The position numbers were made by a program, and so were the translations under genes. 64,000 bases of DNA from Streptantibioticus silvisoli (lineage in GTDB: Bacteria > Actinomycetota > Actinomycetes > Streptomycetales > Streptomycetaceae): positions 17,973 to 81,972 of the forward strand of contig NZ_JAAGKO020000040.1 in assembly GCF_027947535.2 (NCBI RefSeq). The letters are read 5' to 3'. Shown here piece after piece: positions 40,742 to 48,617 of the stretch. Positions within the stretch are counted from its first letter, which is position 1, and the number at the start of each line of letters is the position of its first letter. The notes beneath the pieces were generated by a model. That model ran no database searches, was not told the origin of the DNA, and saw only the letters and a list, made by a program, of their open reading frames with translations.

Positions 40742-41074
40742 TCAGGCAGCAAGCGCGACAGCGCTGGTCAGGGTCTGGTGGTTGGTGATGCGGTCGATGC
40801 GGAAGTGGGTGTCGTCGCCATCCCGCAGGTCGTGGGCGCGGAGGATGATGTCGCCCGCCGCGGTGACCCGCAGGTCGAGGGGCCGTATCGCCCGCCGGGA
40901 CGCCTCGCCGGACGCCTTGCGGTAGCTGATGACGACCGTCGTCCCGGTGTCGATCGCCTGGTACAGGTCGACGATCAGGCTGTGCCGGTAGCCGCGCACA
41001 GCGGTGACCAGGCAGGGGTCGGCGGTGAGGGCGGTGCGGATCGTGCGGCGGATGGCGGCGAGCGTGCGGTTCAT
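40742..41074 (-). CDS. WYL-domain protein
   Basis: A 110-residue protein from ATG 41074 (ATGA overlap). VVISYRKASGEASRRAIRPL with later FRIDRI matches the WYL fold, which senses nucleic-acid or nucleotide ligands and switches phage-defence or DNA-damage regulators. No HTH is attached here, so it may act as a partner subunit or decoy. Confidence 0.75.
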   Translation of the reverse strand: MNRTLAAIRRTIRTALTADPCLVTAVRGYRHSLIVDLYQAIDTGTTVVISYRKASGEASRRAIRPLDLRVTAAGDIILRAHDLRDGDDTHFRIDRITNHQTLTSAVALAA

Positions 41075-41229
41075 CGGGTCACCACGGCAGGAATGGTCAC
41101 GGTGGGCCAACTGACCAGGGCGTCGTAGTCGAAGTGGTTCCGGTTGCCGCTGGCACGGTGGTGGCCGTCGTTCTTGCCGCAGGCGAACGTGATGCCGTCC
41201 TTCGTGGTGGTGGCCTTGCACTTCTTCAC
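41071..41229 (-). CDS. Small hypothetical protein
   Basis: A 52-residue protein from GTG 41229. KKCKATTTKDGITFACGKND contains two Cys. Unknown. Confidence 0.6.
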   Translation of the reverse strand: MKKCKATTTKDGITFACGKNDGHHRASGNRNHFDYDALVSWPTVTIPAVVTR

Positions 41230-41287
41230 GGCGGTCTCCCTGCGGCGGTTGAGCGGTCGTTGGTGGGCTGAGTGCCTCGGGGGGCGG

Positions 41288-41479
41288 TCAGCCCTTGGTG
41301 ACCTGCGCCCGGTGTACAACGGCGACGGTCGATCCGGACGCGTTGAGGATCATGAAGAACCGGTCGTCGCGGCCCGCCCACCAGGCGTTCCGAGCGCCGC
41401 GGATCGCGGCGTCCAGCGTCTCGCTCCGGGAGGTGATCTCACGGTTGTCCATCGTGGTGTAGCGGAGCGTGCTGGCCAT
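41288..41479 (-). CDS. Small hypothetical protein
   Basis: A 63-residue protein from ATG 41479 with CAGGGAG 6-7 bp upstream. A mixed alpha/beta small protein (ETLDAAIRGARNAWWAGRDD). Divergent from 41586 across a TTGGC-rich operator region. Unknown. Confidence 0.65.
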   Translation of the reverse strand: MASTLRYTTMDNREITSRSETLDAAIRGARNAWWAGRDDRFFMILNASGSTVAVVHRAQVTKG

Positions 41480-41504
41480 CGTGGTCTCCCTGCGGTTGAT
41501 GCCC

Positions 41505-41572
41505 TTGGCGATGACTCCATTGTGGCCAACTCGCTTGGCGTTGTCAACACTGTTGGCATTGGCGTCAGCCAA
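41505..41572. promoter_or_regulatory. TTGGC-repeat operator between divergent genes
   Basis: TTGGC occurs at 41505, 41535, 41553 and 41559 and its complement GCCAA at 41525 and 41568. The cluster lies in the gap between the 41479 and 41586 genes. The close spacing suggests cooperative regulator binding. Confidence 0.5.
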
Positions 41573-41585
41573 CGCCTATGCCATC

Positions 41586-41870
41586 ATGAACGGCATGGAC
41601 ACCCATGCCCTCGAAGCCGCAGCTCAGCGTTACAAGAAAGCCGACGATGCCCTCAGGAACGCCCGCGAGAAACTCCAGGTGGAGGCGGTCGCCGCCCTGC
41701 GCTCCGGGGTCAAACAAGTCGAGGTCGGACGCATCACCGAGTGGAGCCGCGAATACCTGCGGCGCCTGCGCGACGAGGCCGACAAGCGCGATGCCGAAGC
41801 AGAAGCTCAGGCGGAACTCGAAGCCCTTCGCCAACGCGTCGCCGAGCTGGAAGCCGATCCCGACGCCTGA
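41586..41870 (+). CDS. Small coiled-coil HTH-like protein
   Basis: A 94-residue protein from ATG 41586 (or 41595). DALRNAREKLQVEAVAALRS then a HTH-like VEVGRITEWSREYLRRLRDE and a charged coiled coil. No clear ribosome site, so it may be leaderless. It likely controls the divergent TTGGC promoter region. Confidence 0.7.
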   Translation: MNGMDTHALEAAAQRYKKADDALRNAREKLQVEAVAALRSGVKQVEVGRITEWSREYLRRLRDEADKRDAEAEAQAELEALRQRVAELEADPDA

Positions 41871-41935
41871 TCTCCGCCCCCGTTCGCCCCGCCCACCGCC
41901 TTGGTGTGCGGGGCGTCTGCATGCCGGGCCCGGCA

Positions 41936-42271
41936 TCACGCCGCGTCCCGCCGGGTCTTGAGCCCGGCCCGGTAAACGGCCTCCCCGGACCGGCACGCCT
42001 CGCACGGCGGCTCACCGCGGCGTTGGTGGGTGGTGTAGCCGGCGTGGTCACCGTGCCGCTGCCAGCGAAACACCTGGAGTTCCCACGCCCGGTTCACCGC
42101 ATGCCGCAGGTTCCGGGCACCGAGGGCGGCGATGATGATCCGCTCGTGGTAGTCGACCGTGCCCTCGGCAAGGAACAGTGCGGCGGCGATCTCCCGGCGG
42201 GACAGGCCCTCGGCAGCCAGACGCAGGATCTGCTGTTGCCGGTCAGTCAGGGCCGGCGGGAAGGGGGTCAC
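41936..42271 (-). CDS. LuxR-type HTH protein
   Basis: A 111-residue protein from GTG 42271 (overlaps the upstream gene). LTDRQQQILRLAAEGLSRRE and LAEGTVDYHERII is the GerE/LuxR HTH. The C-terminal part has CEACRSGEAVYR. No receiver domain, so it is a small DNA-binding regulator. Confidence 0.8.
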   Translation of the reverse strand: MTPFPPALTDRQQQILRLAAEGLSRREIAAALFLAEGTVDYHERIIIAALGARNLRHAVNRAWELQVFRWQRHGDHAGYTTHQRRGEPPCEACRSGEAVYRAGLKTRRDAA

Positions 42272-42441
42272 AGGAGTCCTCTCGTCGGCACGTCCACGAC
42301 GGGGCGTGCAGGCGGTTCGGGGTCGGGTTCGTCGTCGACCGGCAGCGGCACGGCAGCGCCCTCCCAGCGGGCGCACCAGCAATCACCCGGCCGGCACACC
42401 GACGGGTCGTCGATGCACGGGGCGCGACGGTCAGCGGTCAC
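42268..42441 (-). CDS. Small cysteine-containing protein
   Basis: A 57-residue protein from GTG 42441 (GTGA with the DUF4326 stop). It has CRPGDCWCARWEG and an acidic Pro-rich C-terminus. Bridges the DUF4326 and LuxR-type genes by overlaps at both ends. Confidence 0.65.
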   Translation of the reverse strand: MTADRRAPCIDDPSVCRPGDCWCARWEGAAVPLPVDDEPDPEPPARPVVDVPTRGLL

Positions 42442-42866
42442 GGCTGGCCACCCGCGGCGACGCGGAGTAGGACCGCGGCGTGGCAGTGGTCCGGCTCGCC
42501 CGGCTCCGGCTCAGCGCACCAGCACATGAGGTCCCGGCCCGCGAGATCCCGGACTTCGGCCAGCAACTTGGGCTGCGCTTGGATCCACTCGGCGTAGTAG
42601 CGCGTGGCTTGCTGGCGGGCGGTCACCTCGTAAGCGCAGCGCACCCAGTAGGTGCCAGGGATCGGATTGCTGTAGGGATCGCGAGTCCACGAGACGGCCC
42701 AACCCTTCGGGTTCTTCGTCGTCACCACGGCCCACGGGTTCCCGAAGCGAGTGCCGCGCCCGACGTAGATCGGCTTGCGGCCCTGCTCGTCGAGCGGGGC
42801 GGTCCACCCTGCGGTGCGGCGACGCTTGATCCGGCGGGGTGTGGTGGCGGGTTCGGGGTTGGTCAT
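42438..42866 (-). CDS. DUF4326 protein
   Basis: A 142-residue protein from ATG 42866. RRIKRRRTAGWTAP, KPIYVGRGTRFGNPW, ATRYYAEWIQAQPKLLAEVR and CWCAEPEPGEPDHCHA match the DUF4326 family, in which the conserved R/W/GNP and C-terminal Cys/His residues suggest a nucleotide or metal binding fold. A truncated paralogue lies at 44605-44784. Confidence 0.85.
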   Translation of the reverse strand: MTNPEPATTPRRIKRRRTAGWTAPLDEQGRKPIYVGRGTRFGNPWAVVTTKNPKGWAVSWTRDPYSNPIPGTYWVRCAYEVTARQQATRYYAEWIQAQPKLLAEVRDLAGRDLMCWCAEPEPGEPDHCHAAVLLRVAAGGQP

Positions 42867-43032
42867 CGGGTGCTCCTCGTGGTTTCGGTTGACGGGATGC
42901 GGGCTCCTGGCGCCCCTGGGGGCCTTTCGTGGGCTCGGTGGACCCGAGGGCCGCTCTTGTGCTGTTCGGCGCTCAGGCGGGCGCGGAGACGGCTTCCCGG
43001 GGGCCGGGTGCCGCACATCGAAGGTTCGGGCT

Positions 43033-43260
43033 TCATCCGCCCGCCTCGATCTGATCCGGTTTCGGCGCTTCCAACCCGAGTTGCACCGCCGCGAGTTCCA
43101 CGGCCTCCCGGATCGACAAGCCCTCCTCCGAACCGGCCCGCAGAGCCTCCGCACGGGCATGCAGTTCGTCGGCGAGCACCTGCTGCTCGGCGGTGAGCAC
43201 CGGACGACCACGGCGCCCGCGGGACGGCCGAGGAGCGGCGGGTTCTTGGATGTGGGTCAT
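43033..43260 (-). CDS. Small helical protein
   Basis: A 75-residue protein from ATG 43260. Basic N-terminus (SRGRRGRPVLTAEQQVLADE), then helices. DNA-binding-like. Unknown. Confidence 0.6.
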   Translation of the reverse strand: MTHIQEPAAPRPSRGRRGRPVLTAEQQVLADELHARAEALRAGSEEGLSIREAVELAAVQLGLEAPKPDQIEAGG

Positions 43261-43329
43261 GTCGGCCTCGATTCGCTGTGTGGTGCGCGTTCTAACGGCC
43301 TCGGGGCGCCTTCCGGCCCTCGAGTGCCA

Positions 43330-43376
43330 CCCGGAGCGCCCACAGGCCCTCACAGGGCCCCTGTGGACGCTCCGGG
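43330..43376 (-). terminator. Stem-loop after the cytosine methyltransferase gene
   Basis: CCCGGAGCG (43330-43338) pairs with CGCTCCGGG (43368-43376), with an inner CACAGG/CCTGTG stem. Confidence 0.6.
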
Positions 43377-43403
43377 CGGTGGTGGTGCGGTGGGCGGCGG
43401 GAA

Positions 43404-44375
43404 TCACGCCGCGGCAGGAAGGGCGGCGGCAGACGGCAGGCCGGTCGCGGCCGAAAGGACCGCGGTCGCGAACGGGACAGCGACGGCATTGCCAACCTGG
43501 AGGTACCGCTGACCCGCCCGGCCGGCGAACACCAGGCCCGGCCGGAACCCCTGAAGTACGGCAGCCTCAGCCAGCGTCGGCCGCATGTGGGTTACCCCAA
43601 CCCGCTCCCGCCACTCGCCAACCCGCTCCGCCGCGGCCTTCATGGCCCGCCGGGTGCCGTTGCCGAACGGCTCCGCACCACCCGTCGCCGTACCGCCGCC
43701 CGTCACTGTGGGCGCCGGCCGCCGGGTGTAGCCCCAGCCGATCGCCTCCGCCATCGACACGTGCGGCAGCAGCCCCAGCCCGAACCCGTGGGTCGGCTCC
43801 GGCAACCTGACCTCCGCGACCCGGCTGGCAACGAGCACCGCACGCTTACGGTGCTGCGGCAGCCCGAAGTCCGCCGCATCCAGCACCCCGCACGCCGCCG
43901 AGTACCCCCAGTCGCGCAGGATCTCGACGTACTGCCCCCACAGCGGCAGCACTGCCGGCACCTGCTCCATTGCGATCCACTGTGGGCGCAGGTCGTAATG
44001 CCAGCGCATCGGCTCCGCCGTGAGGATCGACCGCTCGTCCAGGCAGGCAGCCTTGATGGCTGCCCGGGTGTCCCGTCCGCGGGCCAGGTCTTCCACCGCC
44101 TGCGCGACCAGCGGCCGGTCGTGCAGGCCGAGACGGCCACCCGAGCGCGAGTACGCCTGACACGGCGGCGAATCCACCTTGCCGACGGTCCGGCCACGGA
44201 ACGGCTCGGTCGGGTAGTCGGCCACGTCGCACTGGACGGTGGCGTGCCCCGCATCGCTGCGAGTTCGGCAGGCCGCCCAGTCCAGCTCCAGCCCTACATC
44301 GGCGAGGCCGAGGGGGAGCATGCCCTCGGACCAGCCGATGCCGGCGAACCCGTGGACGATCAAGTCGGCGGTCAT
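43404..44375 (-). CDS. DNA (cytosine-5) methyltransferase
   Basis: A 323-residue protein. Motif I FAGIGWSEGML (10-20), catalytic motif IV SPPCQAYSRSGG (69-80) with Cys72, motif VI MEQVP (136-140, ENV variant), motif VIII QHRKRAVLVAS and motif X QVGNAVAVP near the C-terminus. Compact target domain (about 190-260). Protects phage DNA from host restriction; probably a solitary enzyme because no endonuclease is adjacent. Confidence 0.92.
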   Translation of the reverse strand: MTADLIVHGFAGIGWSEGMLPLGLADVGLELDWAACRTRSDAGHATVQCDVADYPTEPFRGRTVGKVDSPPCQAYSRSGGRLGLHDRPLVAQAVEDLARGRDTRAAIKAACLDERSILTAEPMRWHYDLRPQWIAMEQVPAVLPLWGQYVEILRDWGYSAACGVLDAADFGLPQHRKRAVLVASRVAEVRLPEPTHGFGLGLLPHVSMAEAIGWGYTRRPAPTVTGGGTATGGAEPFGNGTRRAMKAAAERVGEWRERVGVTHMRPTLAEAAVLQGFRPGLVFAGRAGQRYLQVGNAVAVPFATAVLSAATGLPSAAALPAAA

Positions 44376-44608
44376 CAGGCGGCCTTTCCGGTCTGGGCGG
44401 TGGTGTCGGGTACGGCGCGGAGGTGCCGGCGACGGCGGACCGCGGGTTCGCCGATGGCGGCGGCCAACTCGGCGTAATGTGCGGCAGCCTCAGCCGGCGT
44501 GGTCACCCGACGGGGCCCGAGGAGCTGTACGCCCGTCTGCGGGCCTCTCACGCCCCCGAACGTCCCGGTGGGCAGTTCCTCCGCCAAAAGCCGCTCCAGG
44601 GGCGTCAC
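44375..44608 (-). CDS. Small protein before the methyltransferase
   Basis: A 77-residue protein from GTG 44608 (GTGA overlap), starting TPLERLLAEELPTGTFGGVR. Charged, partly disordered. Unknown. Confidence 0.6.
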   Translation of the reverse strand: MTPLERLLAEELPTGTFGGVRGPQTGVQLLGPRRVTTPAEAAAHYAELAAAIGEPAVRRRRHLRAVPDTTAQTGKAA

Positions 44609-44784
44609 AGCGTCTCCCCGGGGGCATCGTTCGCCAGCCGCAGCAACACCGCGGCGTGGCAGTGGTCTGGCTCGCCCGGCTCCGGCAACGGGCACGTGCA
44701 CGCCAAGTCCTTGCCGCGAAGCAGGTGGAGATCCGCGAGGGTCCAGCCCTTCGTGCGCTTGCGCTGAACACGTTGCGGGCTCAT
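44605..44784 (-). CDS. Truncated DUF4326 paralogue
   Basis: A 59-residue protein from ATG 44784 (ATGA overlap). It has the N-terminal DUF4326 basic motif (RVQRKRTKGW) joined straight to the C-terminal CPLPEPGEPDHCHAAVLL, so the whole middle domain is missing. DNA of the C-terminal part is nearly identical to 42438-42500. It looks like an internal-deletion duplicate retained in the operon. Confidence 0.75.
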   Translation of the reverse strand: MSPQRVQRKRTKGWTLADLHLLRGKDLACTCPLPEPGEPDHCHAAVLLRLANDAPGETL

Positions 44785-45074
44785 GCGGTGACTCCTTCGC
44801 GGCTGACGGGATGCGCGGCGGCCGACCACGCGGTCAACATCCGCACGCCCTCGAACTCACTGCGGGGCGCCAACACCAGCTGGCCGAGCGGGCCCTGGAT
44901 GCGCTCCAGGGCGACTTCCGCGGATCCGGCCCAGGTGCAGCAGACGGCGTACAGGCTGCGGCTGGTGCCGTTCAGCGCGATGGCGTTGACGATCGTCGCC
45001 GCGGGCTCGTACTCGCCGTCGACCGCGTACTGGAGCGCCGCGAGCGAGAAACGCTTGACCTCTTCGAGTTCCAT
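44781..45074 (-). CDS. Hypothetical protein
   Basis: A 97-residue protein from ATG 45074 with ATGA overlap. Helical (VKRFSLAALQYAVDGEYEPA). Unknown; part of the coupled run to 43404. Confidence 0.65.
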   Translation of the reverse strand: MELEEVKRFSLAALQYAVDGEYEPAATIVNAIALNGTSRSLYAVCCTWAGSAEVALERIQGPLGQLVLAPRSEFEGVRMLTAWSAAAHPVSREGVTA

Positions 45075-45087
45075 GATCGTTGGCCTT

Positions 45088-45390
45088 TCAGGCGGCACGC
45101 GAGGTGCGGTCGGCTTCGGTGTGGCGCTGCGGATGCACGGCCCCGCCGGGGAGCGGGATGCCGCCGGCGTGGCACGGGGTGGACGGGGCGACCTGGCAGG
45201 CAGGGCAGACGGCGACGGTCCGAGCCCAGGCGTCGAGGCGGGCCGGATGCACTGGGCTGTCCGTGATCCGGTGGCGCCCCGACCGAGTCGTGCACGCCTC
45301 CCGTGCGCCAGCGCCACAGTGCGGGCACGGAACGCTGCGGGCCGGGTGCGGTGCGGTCCCCAGCAGGCGGCGGAGTTCATGAACGGTCAT
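45088..45390 (-). CDS. Double zinc-ribbon protein
   Basis: A 100-residue protein from ATG 45390. Two CPxC units (CPHCGAGAREAC at 22-33 and CPACQVAPSTPC at 62-73), each followed by HPxR-type segments, suggest two small zinc ribbons of the kind found in phage DNA-binding accessory proteins. Confidence 0.7.
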   Translation of the reverse strand: MTVHELRRLLGTAPHPARSVPCPHCGAGAREACTTRSGRHRITDSPVHPARLDAWARTVAVCPACQVAPSTPCHAGGIPLPGGAVHPQRHTEADRTSRAA

Positions 45391-45629
45391 GGAGTGGCCT
45401 CGGGTTCTTCGATCGGGCAGGGACAGTCGGGCGGGCAGAAGTGCTGGCTGGGCGGGTGTGTGCCAGCTGGCCACTCGCCAGGTCGGCGCCCTGTTGGGGT
45501 GGGCTGCTGCTGTGGGGCGGGTTTTGCGTCGCGGCGGGCGACGCCCTCGGCGATCTGGGCGCGGAGGTAGGCACGCAGGTCGCCCTGGCAGCGCATCACG
45601 GTGATGTCGTCGGGGTCGACGTCGGTCAT
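45387..45629 (-). CDS. Small protein
   Basis: An 80-residue protein from ATG 45629, with CPPDCPCP near the C-terminus and a Pro-rich middle. Overlaps neighbours. Unknown. Confidence 0.6.
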   Translation of the reverse strand: MTDVDPDDITVMRCQGDLRAYLRAQIAEGVARRDAKPAPQQQPTPTGRRPGEWPAGTHPPSQHFCPPDCPCPIEEPEATP

Positions 45630-46366
45630 GACGCTTCGCCTTCGACGATCTCCGCGCCCCAGACCTCGTCGTTCTGCATTCGAACCAGCGCCAGACGGGA
45701 AGCGGCTCGGCGGCGTTCTTCTTCAGCTGTTCGCTGCTCGGCGGTCTGCTCGGTTGTCCCAGCCGCTGCCCGAAGGCGTGCGCCGTGCGGTTTCCGGCGG
45801 GGCTTGCCGATGGGCTGTTTCTCGCTGCCTCCCGGCGTCTTGCACGGCCGACCGATCGCAGCGCCGCATGCCGGGCAGCGGATACCGAGCGGGCCGGAGC
45901 GCCGTACTTCGGCAGCGAGGGATTCCTCGTCGGAGTCGGGCACCAGGCGGCCGATGTTGGCGCCTTCAAGGACCTTCGCGACGTCCTTGTGTGGGCCGCC
46001 GGTCAGCGCGGGGAGATCGGCCGGCGGGGCGACGTAGCCGGAAGCGATGGCCCGTACTTGTCGCCGGTAGCGGGCCAGGTACTGCGGCACCGTCTCATCC
46101 CCGATCGGCTCGTACTGGAAGTTTTCCAACCGCCGACTGCGGATCCTCGCGCGGAGCGTCCGCACGTGGTGGGGCAGGATCCACAACCGCTGTTCGGGAT
46201 CCTTCGGCGGCGTCGAGTAGTAGGCGGCCACGGCGGCCTTGGTGTCGTGGTCGAGCGGAACGTCGTGCAGGGAGGAGGCCCAGGCAACGGCTGCGGCCTG
46301 GGAAGGCTTGCGGTTGTCGAAGGCGGAGCAGTGGCCCAGCAGTTCGGCGGCTTCTCTCGGGTTCAT
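45626..46366 (-). CDS. Zinc-ribbon protein of the replication block
   Basis: A 246-residue protein from ATG 46366. An N-terminal helical domain (REAAELLGHCSAFDNRKPSQ, VAAYYSTPPKDPEQR) of the type common in Streptomyces phage replication operons, then a single CPACGAAIGRPC ribbon at about 164-175 and a basic C-terminus. Probably a primase/helicase accessory or loader; inferred from context. Confidence 0.7.
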   Translation of the reverse strand: MNPREAAELLGHCSAFDNRKPSQAAAVAWASSLHDVPLDHDTKAAVAAYYSTPPKDPEQRLWILPHHVRTLRARIRSRRLENFQYEPIGDETVPQYLARYRRQVRAIASGYVAPPADLPALTGGPHKDVAKVLEGANIGRLVPDSDEESLAAEVRRSGPLGIRCPACGAAIGRPCKTPGGSEKQPIGKPRRKPHGARLRAAAGTTEQTAEQRTAEEERRRAASRLALVRMQNDEVWGAEIVEGEAS

Positions 46367-47407
46367 GCAGAGTCCTTGTCGAAAGACGCAGCGACAGCAG
46401 CCCAGCCGGAGACGGTTGTGTCGGTACCGGGGAGGGGCTGGCCGGAGTCGATGTCGATGACGTTGCCTCGGGGACCACCGGCGTTCATGGCCTGGTTGAC
46501 GAAGCTGGGGATCGACGAGGGATCGGCGCCCTTGACCATCCAGTTGGCGACGCCGCGGCGGATGTCGTCGGGGTGGATCCGGTCGTCCAGAAGGTTTTTG
46601 ATCTGTTTGGCGACGCGGCCGATGACGTTGCTGGGGGGGCGCTTAGTGCAACGCTCCAGCCACTCGCCGACGATCGTGTTGGTGCCCACGGGCTCCGGTT
46701 CTTCGGGCGCCGTCTCGGTCGCGCCGACGAAGTCGGATTCCTCGACGATGACGAGCTCGGTCTGCCCGGCCGCCTCAGCCGACGCGTCTTGTATGGGGCT
46801 GGGGGAAGGGGCAGGGGCAGGGGCAGGGGCAGGGGAATGCGCGTGTGATGCGGGCGCGTGCGCACGCGTAGAGGGTTCGGCAGGGGGTTCGGGAAGGGTT
46901 CGGGGGCGGTGTCGTGTCGGGTACGTGGAGGGTTCGACGGAGGTTCGCCAGGTGGTCCTCAACCTGCTGGCGGACGGATGGTCCGCGGGGCCCCGGCTCG
47001 GCGTTCAACTCGTCGAGGGGCAGGTTGTCCATCTCGTCCAGCAGGGCGCGGCGCAGCTTGACCGACGAGATCTCGGCGGCGCCGGAGACCATGGCGCCCA
47101 TGACCTTGGGCATGCGCCAGACGCCGTCGTTACGGACGAACGTGCGGACCAGAAGTTCCTCGGTGTCGTCGTCCACGACGATGAACCGGGTCTCCTCCAA
47201 GGTGGCGATGCGCTTCTCCAACTCGGCCACCGTCAGGCCGCAGGCCTTGCGGGACCAGCGTCGCAGGGTGAGGTCGAGCAGGCCGGCGTGGTTGAGGTTG
47301 GGCTGGGAGATGAGGAACAGGTAGAGGCGCTGGTCGCCTTCTCCGAGGCTGATGAAATCCTGGTCCTCCCAGATGGAGGCGAGGATCCGGCCGTGTCCGC
47401 GGGCCAT
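46363..47407 (-). pseudogene. Replication-organiser-like gene split by a frameshift
   Basis: Frame one (ATG 47407) has a winged-helix-type N-terminus (GRILASIWEDQDFISLGEGD, LDLTLRRWSRKACGLTVAEL). Frame two (to 46363) carries the C-terminal helical part (VGEWLERCTKRPPSNVIGRV, DDIRRGVANWMVKGADPSSI). Removing one base from the C5 run at 46883-46887 joins them into one protein of about 347 residues with a disordered Pro/Ala linker. Homologous single-frame proteins act as phage replication initiators/organisers. Could be programmed, mutated or a sequence error. Confidence 0.75.
46808..46831 (-). repeat. GGGGCA hexanucleotide repeat
   Basis: Four perfect GGGGCA copies followed by GGGGAA, encoding AlaPro repeats (frame two) or CysPro repeats (frame one) in the linker of the split gene. 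Slippage hotspot. Confidence 0.9.
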
Positions 47408-48180
47408 CAGGCGTCACCGCCCGCGACGTTCGCTTCGGTCAGGTACCCGTCGATGGTCGCGCTCAAGGAACGGCCGGCTCGCGTCGCAGCGGTCACCAAG
47501 AACGCTGGTTGTACGCCGACGGCGAGTGCCGTCTGAACCGTGTTGATGAACTGGATGGCGGCCGGGATGTCTGGGTTGGGGACTGCGTCAGGCCTCGCTC
47601 CGTCCCATTCGGATTCCCACTCGGCGAGTGCCTCTACGCAGGTCAGGAAGCGGCTGGTCGACTCTGACGCGGGGCGGCGGGAAGACCGCACGACGTCTCC
47701 GATGTACGACGAGATGTCGGTGGCGTTCTGGGCTCCGGCGCGGTACGCGGCCTCGGTGAGGTCTGCTTGGGAAGCCAGGCCGCAGGCGAGAACCTTGTGC
47801 GTTTCATCCGTGAAGAAGATGTCGTCGAAGTCGGTGACGGGCTGCCCAGTCCGTCCCCAGGCCCACTTCCACACCATGTAGAGGTGCGCGAACAGGGTGA
47901 CACTTTGCTGTTCTGCGTCCCGCCGCAGGGCTGCTGCCTGTCGGAGCGAGCCCTGGTCGACATCGCCGACGCTGAATCCGGTCGGCAGGCTGCTGGTCTT
48001 GCCGCTGTTGCAGGGTTCGCAGGCGGTGACGAGGTTGGTGGGTGCGTCGGTGCCTCCGAGCGCTTTGGGGATGACGTGATCGACGCGCAGCGGTGCGTCG
48101 GGCGCCGTGGCACCGCAGTAGCGACACGCGAAGTTGTCGCGCCGCAAGATCTCGTAGCGGAGGCGCTTGGAGACGGCCAT
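47407..48180 (-). CDS. HNH endonuclease
   Basis: A 257-residue protein. The N-terminal HNH domain has Cys19/Cys22 and Cys54/Cys57 zinc pairs, DH at 34-35 (VDHVIPKALGG) and Asn49. The rest is helical with no clear family. Possible homing- or packaging-type nuclease, or a gene next to DNA replication factors. It starts 1 bp from the split replication gene. Confidence 0.9.
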   Translation of the reverse strand: MAVSKRLRYEILRRDNFACRYCGATAPDAPLRVDHVIPKALGGTDAPTNLVTACEPCNSGKTSSLPTGFSVGDVDQGSLRQAAALRRDAEQQSVTLFAHLYMVWKWAWGRTGQPVTDFDDIFFTDETHKVLACGLASQADLTEAAYRAGAQNATDISSYIGDVVRSSRRPASESTSRFLTCVEALAEWESEWDGARPDAVPNPDIPAAIQFINTVQTALAVGVQPAFLVTAATRAGRSLSATIDGYLTEANVAGGDA

Positions 48181-48295
48181 TGGTCTTCTTTCACGAGTGC
48201 TGATCGGTTTCGGGGCGCGTGGAACCAGGGCCCTTCAGGGCGGCTTCCTTTGGGCGGCGTTCGCCCTCTCGGCACGCCTCCACCATAGCGTAAGG

Positions 48296-48348
48296 TGCCC
48301 GTGCACCCGAGGGGCATTCGAGGGGCATTTGCTGCCACGCAGGTGCCC
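48296..48348 (+). promoter_or_regulatory. TGCCC operator repeats
   Basis: TGCCC at 48296 and 48344 and inverted GGGCA at 48312 and 48323 flank the promoter region of the 48379 gene. The downstream copy overlaps a -35-like element; -10-like TACGCT at 48367. Confidence 0.45.
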
Positions 48349-48378
48349 ATCCTCTGCACGGTCAGCTACGCTGTGCTC

Positions 48379-48555
48379 ATGACGACGAAGGGAACCCCCG
48401 GCCGCGTAATCCGCGTCGATGAAGAGACGTGGACGGCATACGAGGAGGTGTGCAAGGCCAAGGGGCTGTCGCGCGCCGCTGACCTGCGCGTCTACATCAA
48501 CCAGCAGATCGCCGCCCACAAGCGTCGGCTTCGCGCCGAAGCAACTGGTTCCTGA
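48379..48555 (+). CDS. Small DNA-binding protein, ribbon-helix-helix-like
   Basis: A 58-residue protein from ATG 48379, apparently leaderless. RVIRVDEETWTAYEEVCKAK then SRAADLRVYINQQI is the RHH fold (strand-helix-helix). Lone plus-strand gene in a long minus region; likely a regulator acting on the TGCCC sites. Confidence 0.75.
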   Translation: MTTKGTPGRVIRVDEETWTAYEEVCKAKGLSRAADLRVYINQQIAAHKRRLRAEATGS

Positions 48556-48617
48556 CACGTCTCCTCCTTCCGTCTGGCCGGCCCCGCGGCACCCCCGTGG
48601 GGTGTTGTCGTGTGTGG

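Noticed and set aside
46808..46831. GGGGCA repeats as a CRISPR-like or satellite array
   Set aside because: Only four short units inside a coding linker, without spacers; simple slippage repeat.
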